Of a stretch of 5,210 nucleotides of DNA, positions 1 to 5,210 are shown in pieces. Made by a program: the position numbers and the translations under genes. A model generated the notes under the pieces. The model worked only from the letters and a program-made list of their open reading frames with translations. It did no database searches and was not told the DNA's origin. Source of the DNA: Loktanella sp. (GTDB lineage: Bacteria; Pseudomonadota; Alphaproteobacteria; Rhodobacterales; Rhodobacteraceae). Each line of letters begins with the position of its first letter. Positions within the stretch are counted from its first letter, which is position 1. The stretch is from NCBI GenBank assembly GCA_003551805.1, contig PUNR01000052.1, forward strand, positions 1 through 5,210, read 5' to 3'.

Positions 1-755
1 ATGTCGCGATCCGCCGTTTGCCCTTGCCCCGTGATCCGCGGATCTGGGGTGCATTTGTTGTGATGGGCCTGCTGAACAACGTTATTCCGTTCAGTCTGAT
101 GGCATGGGGCCAGCTACATATCGAAACCGGACTGACCGCGATCATGAACGCCTCGACCGCAATTTTTGGGGGGATCACGGCGGCGGTGTTTCTGGCCGAT
201 GAACGGATGACTTTGCGCAAGGCAGTTGGCGTGTGCCTTGGCTTTTTCGGGGTCGCCACGGCGATTGGCCTGTCAGCGTTGACGCAATTCGATATCCGGT
301 CACTTGGGCAAATGGCAGTGCTGGGCGGTGCGTTCAGCTATGCGCTGGCGGGGGTCTGGGCGCGCAAACGGCTGGCGGGATTGACGCCGCAGGTCGCTGC
401 GGCGGGTATGCTGGCAGGGTCAACCATCATCGCCGTGCCCCTGGCTTGGGCGCTGGAAGGGCCGATCACGCTGAACCTGCAGCCGCAGACCTGGGTCGCC
501 ATCGGATATTATGCGGCCGTGGCGACGGCGCTAGCCTATCTTTTGTACTACCGCGTGCTGGCCATGGCGGGCAGCGGCAATCTGTTGCTGGTCACACTGC
601 TGGTGGCACCTGTCGCGATCATATTGGGCGCGTTGGTGCTGGGCGAGGCCCTGCCCCTGCGCGCCTATGCCGGATTTGCGCTGCTGGCGTCAGGTCTGGT
701 CATCCACGACGGCCGTCTGGTCAAGGCCATCCAGCACCGCATGCGCCGCGCGTAA
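1..755 (+). CDS. EamA/DMT-family transporter, 5' end missing
   Basis: Inner-membrane transporter of the drug/metabolite (EamA, RhaT-like) superfamily; the substrate cannot be told from sequence. The reading frame is open from base 3 to the TAA at 753-755, giving 250 residues. Typical members have about 300 residues and ten membrane helices in two EamA repeats. About eight hydrophobic segments are visible here, so roughly the first helix and a half lie upstream of the window. Family wording includes LPRDPRIWGAF, then GLLNNVIPFSL followed by a WGQ, then ADERMT, near the start of what remains. The second repeat runs from about base 310 (SYALAGVWARKRL) to VLGEALPLRAYAGFALLASG near the end. A TTG at base 18 could be taken as a start, but the frame continues upstream with family-like sequence, so I treat the gene as truncated by the window edge. 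Its last 66 bp overlap the 3' end of lpxB on the other strand. It is not part of the lipid A operon and transcribes towards it. Confidence 0.93.
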   Translation, partial: VAIRRLPLPRDPRIWGAFVVMGLLNNVIPFSLMAWGQLHIETGLTAIMNASTAIFGGITAAVFLADERMTLRKAVGVCLGFFGVATAIGLSALTQFDIRSLGQMAVLGGAFSYALAGVWARKRLAGLTPQVAAAGMLAGSTIIAVPLAWALEGPITLNLQPQTWVAIGYYAAVATALAYLLYYRVLAMAGSGNLLLVTLLVAPVAIILGALVLGEALPLRAYAGFALLASGLVIHDGRLVKAIQHRMRRA

Positions 756-1826
756 ACCCGGCGGCATGCCCCCGCGCCCAAGCCGGTCCATTGTGATATC
801 CATCGCCGCTTGCTGGGATTTGGGGTCAGCAAGCACCGCCAGAACCGCATTGGCGACGGGCGCAGGCTGGCAGGCCTTGCCGATAAATTCCGGCACCACG
901 CGGGTATCGCTGACCAGATTGACGAGCGTCACGGTATCGACCAGCAACATCCGGCTGATGATGATCCGGCTCAGCCATGCCATGTCATAGGCAATCACCA
1001 TAGGTGTGTCATTCGCCGCCAGTTCCAGCGACACGGTCCCCGAAGCGGCCAGCGCTACATCCGCACGGCGAAACCATGCCGCCTTGTCGGGCGACCCGGG
1101 CGGCAGGACAGTCACAGCGACGGGCCAATCCTGTGCCTGCACCAGATCATGCACATTGGCCGTGGTCGGGATCACAAACCGCACATCCGGCACCTGCGCG
1201 GCAATCATTGCCATGGCCTGCCCGAAACGCGGCGCAAGGCGGCTGACCTCGCCTTTGCGGCTGCCGGGCAAAACCAGCACCACAGTGCCATCACCCAAGG
1301 CGGCGGCCTCATCAGCGCTGGCGACAGGGTCGGTTACTACGGGGTGGCCGACAAAATCGCAGCGCATGCCTGCGGCCTGCATCAAAGGCGGCTCGAACGG
1401 GAACAAGGCCAGCACATGGTCGATGTGCTGCGCCATATGCGCCGCGCGTTTGGGACGCCATGCCCAGACCGTTGGTGCCACATAATGCACCGTGCGGATT
1501 GCGCTGCGCGCCTTGACCAGTTTCGCCACCCGCAGGCAGAAATCGGGGCTGTCGATTGTGATCAGCACATCAGGTCGGGTTTGCACCACTGCATCAGCCA
1601 TCTGGCTGATCCGTGCCTTCAACGCGCGGTATTTCGGCAGGATTTCCGCCAGACCCATCACGCTAAGTTCATCCATCGCAAAGCGGCTGACCAGACCCTG
1701 ATCCTGCATCAACGGCCCGCCGACCCCGTCGAAAGTCACATCAGGGCGCAATTGCCGCAGCCCCGCCATCAAAGCCGCGCCCAGCTTGTCACCCGACGCC
1801 TCGCCTGCGATTACAAAAACCTTCAT
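690..1826 (-). CDS. lpxB: Lipid-A-disaccharide synthase LpxB
   Basis: Peripheral inner-membrane glycosyltransferase (GT19) that joins UDP-2,3-diacylglucosamine to lipid X, releasing UDP and forming the beta-1,6 lipid A disaccharide. The 378 residues match the usual length of about 380. Visible family motifs are AGEASGD (7-13), IDSPDF (91-96, with the Asp region needed for catalysis in E. coli), YVAPTVWAWRPKR (115-127), PFE (143-145), FVGHP (158-162), LPGSR (186-190), AASGTVSLELA (260-270) and the nucleotide-binding-side LVNL...VVPE (301-313). The start at 1826 is chosen because family similarity begins exactly at MKVFVIAGEASGD and a strong Shine-Dalgarno sequence sits just upstream; the frame stays open for another 100 codons inside lpxI but those read as nonsense. 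The start overlaps the lpxI stop as ATGA. It is the last gene of the operon, and its 3' end overlaps the convergent transporter gene by 66 bp. All motifs look intact. Confidence 0.97.
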   Translation of the reverse strand: MKVFVIAGEASGDKLGAALMAGLRQLRPDVTFDGVGGPLMQDQGLVSRFAMDELSVMGLAEILPKYRALKARISQMADAVVQTRPDVLITIDSPDFCLRVAKLVKARSAIRTVHYVAPTVWAWRPKRAAHMAQHIDHVLALFPFEPPLMQAAGMRCDFVGHPVVTDPVASADEAAALGDGTVVLVLPGSRKGEVSRLAPRFGQAMAMIAAQVPDVRFVIPTTANVHDLVQAQDWPVAVTVLPPGSPDKAAWFRRADVALAASGTVSLELAANDTPMVIAYDMAWLSRIIISRMLLVDTVTLVNLVSDTRVVPEFIGKACQPAPVANAVLAVLADPKSQQAAMDITMDRLGRGGMPPGLRAAHAVLDGLDQTAVVDDQT

Positions 1827-1829
1827 GCA

Positions 1830-1837
1830 CCCCCCTT
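1830..1837 (-). promoter_or_regulatory. Strong ribosome binding site of lpxB
   Basis: On the minus strand the sequence AAGGGGGG lies three bases before the ATG at 1826. The purine-rich core AAGGGG is the clearest Shine-Dalgarno match in this operon. It lies inside the last codons of lpxI and supports the 1826 start over any upstream start. The other overlapping junctions show much weaker or no such motif. Confidence 0.65.
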
Positions 1838-2521
1838 GGGCCGGACCCACAGACAGGCACCCGCACGCGATAGCGTGGCAATCACCTGCGGTTGGTCCAG
1901 CACGATGACGCCGCCTGCCTCGACTACGATACCAGTCAGACCTGCGGCGACTGCACCGCGCGCGGTGTCCGGTCCGATCACTGGCAGATCGGCGCGGCGG
2001 TCCTGATCGGGCTTGGGTGCTTTGAACAGGATCGCGCCGCGTGCATCGACCGGTGCGCCATCCGCACCCGAAAGCCATTCCGCAGCAGAACCGAGCAACC
2101 CGCCCACCGCATCGACAGCGCCCCAAAGCGGGTCGTCATCCGGCGCAAAACGCGCGATCATTGCGTCAGTGCCTTGCGCATCTTCCCGCGCGATGACGCG
2201 GGACTGGCGGACCAGACAGGCTTGTCCTGTATCGCTGCGGCCCATCGCGGCAATCGTCTGTTCACCCAGCACCGCATCACGCCGGATCTGCGGCGATAGC
2301 GCCCCTGCCAGAACGCCTGCATCGGGCAGCAAATCAGGGGCTAGGTCATGGGCCGCGGTGATTTCGAACCCTGCCTTTTCCAGCAAGGCAATCACCCCGC
2401 GCAAAGTACCGTCATCGCCCTTGCCCATCGCAGCCTGCAAATCCGCAACCAAAGGTGCAGTTAGCGCATCAATCTGTGCGGGATCAATCGCAGGGCGTTT
2501 GACGGCACCTGCCATGCAAAT

Positions 2522-2527
2522 CCGGGG
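2522..2527 (-). other. Frameshift site in lpxI
   Basis: On the minus strand the sequence reads ACC CCG G ATT TGC ATG (2528 down to 2513). The upstream frame is supported through GTG ACC (Val58-Thr59), the downstream frame from ATT TGC ATG (Ile-Cys-Met). One base too many lies in the CCCCGG run at 2527-2522. An 11-base alternating CG tract (2534-2544) lies just upstream in the gene. Confidence 0.88.
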
Positions 2528-2701
2528 TCACGCCGCGCGCGCGCAGATCGGCCAGAAATGACCCCAGATGTTCGATCCGGAATGTCACGTCAGGCGTGAT
2601 CTGCGGGGTAAACCCTGCCAGCGCACAGACCAGCGGGCGCTGCGGCAGGCGCGCCAGCAGTGCGGGCGGCAAATTACCCGTGCCTGCGATCAGCGCCAGC
2701 A

Positions 2702-3484
2702 TCAGCCCGGTGTCAGGAAATTACGGTCGGAAGGCCCGAGGATAAACCGCACCATATCTTGCACATAGGCGCTTTCGCTTTCTGTGCCCAATTTGCGGGC
2801 GCGGTCCTGAAAGTTGCCTTCACCGTCTTTAAGCATCTGGAACGCCGCCCGCAGCGCGGTGATATCAGCACGGTCCACACCTTTGCGTTTCAGCCCGACA
2901 AGGTTCAGCCCGTCCAGCACACCGCGCGGCCCCTGCACCAGACCGTGCGGGACCACGTCATTTGTGACCATCGTAACAGCACCGATGATCGCGCCCTGCC
3001 CGATCCGCACCCATTGATGCACACCACACAGACCGCCGATGATGACGTCATCCTCGATCACGCAATGCCCCGCGACAGCAGAGGAATTGACGATAATCAC
3101 GCGGTTCCCGATTTGGGCGTCATGCGCGATATGACACCCCGCCATGAACAAGCCGTCATCCCCGATGCGAGTGATCCCGCCGCCCTGTGCAGTCCCGGTG
3201 TTGATCGTGACATGTTCACGAATCCGGTTGCGCGCGCCGATCCGCAGCTGTGTCTTTTCACCTGCGAATTTCAGATCCTGCGGGATTTCACCGATCACCG
3301 CGAAAGGGAAAATCGTGCAGCCGGCACCGATATGGGTATCTCCGTCCACGACAACATGGCTTTTCAGCGTCACATCATCGCCCAGCACCACATCAGGCCC
3401 GATCACGCAAAACGGGCCGATGTCGCAGCCCGCGCCGATCTGCGCACCATCCGCAATCACGGCAGAGGGGTGAATCCCCGCCAT
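2702..3484 (-). CDS. lpxA: UDP-N-acetylglucosamine O-acyltransferase LpxA
   Basis: Cytoplasmic trimeric enzyme that transfers a 3-hydroxyacyl chain from ACP to the 3-OH of UDP-GlcNAc, the first and reversible step of lipid A synthesis. The 260 residues match the family (262 in E. coli). Residues 1 to about 185 are hexapeptide repeats of a left-handed beta-helix, starting IHPSAVIADGAQIGAGCDIG; the rest is the helical C-terminal domain, with GLNLVGLKRKG at 192-202. The catalytic base is His121 in GCHIAHD, equivalent to E. coli His125; His118 and His156 (GVHQW) match E. coli His122 and His160. The conserved RIREHVTINTGT is at 87-98. The position that sets acyl chain length, Gly173 in E. coli, is Ala169 here by ungapped alignment from GVHQ. 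Start ATG overlaps the fabZ stop by one base and the stop overlaps the lpxI start by one base, both as TGATG. A short AAGG lies three bases before the start, so translation probably depends on coupling. Confidence 0.98.
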   Translation of the reverse strand: MAGIHPSAVIADGAQIGAGCDIGPFCVIGPDVVLGDDVTLKSHVVVDGDTHIGAGCTIFPFAVIGEIPQDLKFAGEKTQLRIGARNRIREHVTINTGTAQGGGITRIGDDGLFMAGCHIAHDAQIGNRVIIVNSSAVAGHCVIEDDVIIGGLCGVHQWVRIGQGAIIGAVTMVTNDVVPHGLVQGPRGVLDGLNLVGLKRKGVDRADITALRAAFQMLKDGEGNFQDRARKLGTESESAYVQDMVRFILGPSDRNFLTPG

Positions 3485-3945
3485 CAGCCTTGCAGGTCCA
3501 TCATCGCGGTGAATTCAGCCTCGGCGGCCAGTTCGCCATCGACCGTCGCCACACCCTTGAAACGCCATACCTTGCCGCCCGGTTTGCCGCGTGTGGTTTC
3601 GATACGCATTTCCAGCACATCGCCCGGCACGACCTTGCGGCGGAATTTGCAGGCATCAATCGCCATGAAATACACCAGCAGATCACCATTGATCAGACCC
3701 AGCGACGCACCGACCATCACCGCAGAGGTTTGCGCCATAGCTTCGACAATTGTGACACCGGGCATGATCGGGTTGCCGGGGAAATGGCCCTGAAAATAGG
3801 GCTCGTTCATGGTGACGTTCTTGATGCCCACAGCAGATGTGGTCCCGTCGATGCTATGCACTTTGTCCACCAGCAGGAACGGATAGCGGTGCGGCAGGAT
3901 TTTCTGGATCAGCTGGATGTCAGCAACGGTCACGGGATCGGACAT
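3484..3945 (-). CDS. fabZ: 3-hydroxyacyl-ACP dehydratase FabZ
   Basis: Cytoplasmic hot-dog-fold dehydratase of type II fatty acid synthesis, converting (3R)-hydroxyacyl-ACP to trans-2-enoyl-ACP. The 153 residues agree with the family's usual 145-155. Motifs: ILPHRYPFLLVDKV (16-29) and GHFPGNPIMPGVTIVEAMAQ (53-72), with the catalytic pair His54 and Glu68 at the same numbers as in E. coli. ACKFRRKVVPGD follows as the conserved second-half strand region. The ATG at 3945 (MSDPVTVADIQLIQKI) is chosen because it gives the normal length, is the only ATG upstream of the first motif and has an AGAAAG seven bases before it; the frame runs open to a TTG at 4008 but those residues do not look like FabZ. 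FabZ and LpxA draw on the same 3-hydroxyacyl-ACP pool, which explains their fixed pairing. It is the only gene of the operon set off by a gap from its upstream neighbour. Confidence 0.98.
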   Translation of the reverse strand: MSDPVTVADIQLIQKILPHRYPFLLVDKVHSIDGTTSAVGIKNVTMNEPYFQGHFPGNPIMPGVTIVEAMAQTSAVMVGASLGLINGDLLVYFMAIDACKFRRKVVPGDVLEMRIETTRGKPGGKVWRFKGVATVDGELAAEAEFTAMMDLQG

Positions 3946-3952
3946 GAAAACG

Positions 3953-3958
3953 CTTTCT
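3953..3958 (-). promoter_or_regulatory. Probable fabZ ribosome binding site in the skp-fabZ gap
   Basis: AGAAAG on the minus strand lies seven bases before the fabZ ATG, a weak but well-placed Shine-Dalgarno sequence. It sits in the 69-bp spacer 3946-4014, the only intergenic spacer in the operon. The spacer otherwise holds a GC-rich stretch right after the skp stop with repeated GCCGCG units but no stable hairpin with a T run, so no terminator is called. Confidence 0.4.
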
Positions 3959-4014
3959 GTTTGGTATTCTTTGCAGACCTGACTAGCAATCAAGGCGCGG
4001 CGCGGCAAGCGCGG

Positions 4015-4536
4015 CTAGGGTGCGCCGCTGCCAAGGGTTTCGTCAATCCGCGCAATCGCAGCATCGGTAATGTTGGCCGCGCGGACCGACAGGACAACAT
4101 TTCGCTGTTCCAGCACCATCACGGCACCGCGTTCCAGCATCAGATTGGCCACCACCGCCTGCACGCGTTCCTCGAATACGGCGCGCGCGCGCACGGCTTC
4201 TGCAGCCAGTTCGCCGTTCTTTGCGTCACGGTCACGCCGGACCTCTTGCACGCGGGCGTCAAAGGCGGCGGCTTCGGCACGAAATGCAGACGGTTCCATC
4301 GTTGCGCGGCGTTGCGTCAGGCTGCGTTCTTCTTCGGTCAGTTCTTCAACAATGGCGTCGTTTTCCGCCTGCAATGCAGCCGTCTGTGCCGCCAGATCGG
4401 CAGCCAGACGACGACCATATTGTGTTTCAAAAAACAGCCGTTCGCTGTCGATGATCAACACCTCCGGCCCTGATTGCTGGGCACCCGCAGGTGCAGCCAG
4501 CATCAGCCAGACCAGCAAGACACGCCAGAATGTCAT
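4015..4536 (-). CDS. skp: Periplasmic chaperone of the Skp/OmpH family
   Basis: Periplasmic holdase that binds unfolded outer-membrane proteins after Sec export and hands them to the BAM complex. The 173-residue precursor is close to E. coli Skp (161). A signal peptide is clear: MTFWR, hydrophobic VLLVWLMLAA, then PAGA with likely cleavage after Ala19 (AGA/QQ). The mature part begins with a short strand (PEVLIIDSERLFFET), typical of the family's trimerisation core. A long charged, Ala/Glu/Arg-rich segment of roughly residues 40-125 fits the coiled-coil tentacles. The chain ends with hydrophobic strands such as GAVMVLEQRNVVLSV and a short helix (ITDAAIARIDETL), which complete the core. Overall sequence conservation in this family is low, so the call rests on architecture, signal peptide and position directly behind bamA. 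The start ATG overlaps the bamA stop as TGATG, with no good ribosome binding site in the bamA end, so translation is probably coupled. Confidence 0.9.
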   Translation of the reverse strand: MTFWRVLLVWLMLAAPAGAQQSGPEVLIIDSERLFFETQYGRRLAADLAAQTAALQAENDAIVEELTEEERSLTQRRATMEPSAFRAEAAAFDARVQEVRRDRDAKNGELAAEAVRARAVFEERVQAVVANLMLERGAVMVLEQRNVVLSVRAANITDAAIARIDETLGSGAP

Positions 4537-5210
4537 CAGAAACTGGTCGAGATCGTCACGTCAAAGAACCGTGTCCGGTCGCGGTCCTGCACATCCAGCG
4601 GTTCGGTAAAGTTGAAACGCAACGGCCCGATCGGTGTGGTCCAGAAGATCGACGCACCGGCGACAGCACGCGGGGTGAAATCGTCGTAATCCACGTCATC
4701 TGGATAGCCCGAGTCCCAAACTGACCCGTAATCGGCGAAGACACCGCCGGTGATCCCGTATTCGCTGGGCAGGCCAAGGGGGAATTCCGCCTCGAGCCGT
4801 GCCACAGCAAAGGCGTTGCCGCCGATAGCATCGTCAGCGTCAAGCGCACGTGGCCCGATGCCCCCCGCCTCGAAGCCGCGCATCAGGCGGCTGCCAAGGA
4901 AGAAGCGGTCGGTCACACGGCTTTGGCCTTTCTGGTAATCCAGATAGCCACCTTCAATCGTGCCGCGCAGGGTGACTTCTTCGTTTAGGATCTTGGTTTC
5001 GGCACCGGCCAAGGCCGTGGTGCGGATGAACTGGTTGTCACCAAAGCCGAACTCCTGACCAAAGCGCAGGATGATCCCCGTATTGGGGTCCAGCCCTGTC
5101 CGGCGCGTGTCGAATGTATAGGAATAGCCCAGCGAATTGGTCGTCACAGCACCAATTTCGCCCTCGTCGCGGATGATCTGGCTTGCGTTGTCCGATACAT
5201 TGGACAGATC
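4536..5210 (-). CDS. bamA: Outer membrane protein assembly factor BamA, C-terminal barrel part
   Basis: Central subunit of the BAM complex, an Omp85-family protein that folds and inserts beta-barrel proteins into the outer membrane. Only the last 224 residues are in the window; the frame is open to base 5210 and full-length BamA has roughly 750-800 residues, so the POTRA domains and the first barrel strands lie outside. A GTG at 5147 is internal, not a start. Visible features are alternating barrel strands such as NSLGYSYTFDTRRTGLDP, the loop-6 signature RLMRGFEAGGIGPR (RGF encoded at 4872-4880, with Met where E. coli has Val or Ile) and ARLEAEFPLG, then GGVFADYGSVW. The chain ends FFDVTISTSF, an aromatic C-terminal residue as expected for a beta-signal. 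It leads the visible part of the operon; in related genomes a site-2 protease gene (rseP) usually comes before it. The stop overlaps the skp start by one base. Confidence 0.97.
   Translation of the reverse strand, partial: DLSNVSDNASQIIRDEGEIGAVTTNSLGYSYTFDTRRTGLDPNTGIILRFGQEFGFGDNQFIRTTALAGAETKILNEEVTLRGTIEGGYLDYQKGQSRVTDRFFLGSRLMRGFEAGGIGPRALDADDAIGGNAFAVARLEAEFPLGLPSEYGITGGVFADYGSVWDSGYPDDVDYDDFTPRAVAGASIFWTTPIGPLRFNFTEPLDVQDRDRTRFFDVTISTSF

Larger units (their letters stand above)
1823..2702 (-). pseudogene. lpxI: UDP-2,3-diacylglucosamine pyrophosphatase LpxI, interrupted by a one-base frameshift
   Basis: LpxI (formerly DUF1009) hydrolyses UDP-2,3-diacylglucosamine to lipid X and UMP; it replaces LpxH in most alphaproteobacteria. 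As written, the gene is in two frames. The first piece (2702 to 2484) reads MLALIAGTGNLPPALL through HLGSFLADLRARGVTP (residues 1-60) and then turns into unrelated residues before a TGA. The second piece continues in another frame as ICMAGAVKRPAIDPAQID (I at 2521) to the TGA at 1823-1825. Removing one base in the run at 2522-2527 joins them into a protein of about 292 residues with no gap, for example ...RGVTRICMAGAV... if one C of the CCCC is dropped. The C-terminal domain keeps the family signature KAPKP...DRRADLPVIGPDT (about 227-246 of the rejoined protein) and VEAGGVIVLD. There is a somewhat long, Asp- and Gly-rich linker before KAPKP. No second lesion is visible, so this is a sequencing error or a recent mutation. 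It overlaps lpxA by 1 bp and lpxB by 4 bp. Annotators might instead list two fragments, 2484-2702 and 1823-2515. Identity is near certain; whether it is truly inactive is not. Confidence 0.9.

Noticed and set aside
18..20. TTG as the true start of the transporter gene
   Set aside because: The frame is open to the window edge and the first EamA helix and half are missing, so the gene starts outside the window.
753..785. Possible terminator hairpin around GGCATGCC (763-770) after the transporter stop
   Set aside because: The palindrome is only 8 bases, has no following T run and lies inside lpxB coding sequence.
810..2006. 398-codon open frame on the plus strand, antisense to lpxB and lpxI
   Set aside because: Its translation is rich in His, Arg and Gln with no family motif, and it lies fully opposite clearly real genes. 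It is a shadow frame of high-GC coding sequence.
1827..2126. N-terminal extension of lpxB by 100 codons
   Set aside because: The extra residues are Arg/Cys/Gly-rich nonsense overlapping lpxI; LpxB similarity and the strong ribosome site both point to the ATG at 1826.
3946..4008. Earlier TTG start for fabZ at 4008
   Set aside because: It would add 21 residues not seen in FabZ proteins and has no ribosome binding site; the ATG at 3945 gives the usual length and puts His54/Glu68 at standard numbering.
3994..4017. GC-rich repeated GCCGCG units just after the skp stop as a terminator
   Set aside because: The units are direct repeats; only a 4-bp stem can form and no T run follows.
2660..4473. 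Long plus-strand open frames (377 and 407 codons) opposite lpxA, fabZ and skp
   Set aside because: They run across gene borders of the real operon, show no recognisable domains and have unnatural composition. They are shadows of the minus-strand genes.
4536..5147. A separate short outer-membrane gene starting at GTG 5147
   Set aside because: The frame continues upstream to 5210 with barrel-like sequence, and the visible part is the end of BamA; 5147 is an internal codon.

Overview
The window reads as a chromosomal stretch from an alphaproteobacterium, most likely a Rhodobacteraceae/Roseobacter-group member. The evidence is high GC content, a bamA-skp-fabZ-lpxA-lpxI-lpxB gene order, the use of LpxI rather than LpxH for UDP-diacylglucosamine hydrolysis, and the wording of the proteins. 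The taxonomic call comes from gene order and protein similarity as I remember them, not from a search.

Layout. The left end (bases 1-755, + strand) is the 3' part of an EamA/DMT-family inner-membrane transporter whose start lies outside the window. The rest is one minus-strand operon, read from right to left: the C-terminal barrel of bamA (enters at 5210, ends 4536), skp/ompH (4536-4015), fabZ (3945-3484), lpxA (3484-2702), lpxI (2702-1823, broken by a one-base frameshift near 2522-2527) and lpxB (1826-690). The only real intergenic gap is 69 bp before fabZ. The other four junctions overlap by 1 bp (TGATG) or 4 bp (ATGA), the usual sign of translational coupling. At the far end lpxB and the transporter gene converge and their coding ends overlap by 66 bp. 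No stretch of 300 bases lacks a gene, and I see no RNA gene, mobile element, CRISPR array or attachment site.

How the genes work together. The operon builds the outer membrane. BamA inserts beta-barrel proteins into it and Skp chaperones those proteins across the periplasm. FabZ supplies dehydrated acyl-ACP for fatty acid elongation and competes for the same 3-hydroxyacyl-ACP pool that LpxA uses for the first step of lipid A synthesis. LpxI makes lipid X (2,3-diacylglucosamine 1-phosphate), and LpxB joins lipid X to UDP-diacylglucosamine to give the disaccharide. LpxC and LpxD, also required, are not here; lpxD is missing from the place between skp and fabZ where enterobacteria carry it.

What deserves a second look. 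The main item is the lpxI frameshift: everything before and after the site is well conserved, so it is either a sequencing error or a recent lesion in a normally essential step. The 66-bp convergent overlap and the residue at LpxA's acyl-chain ruler position (Ala169) come next. I found no sign of a previously undescribed system; this is a core envelope-biogenesis region.
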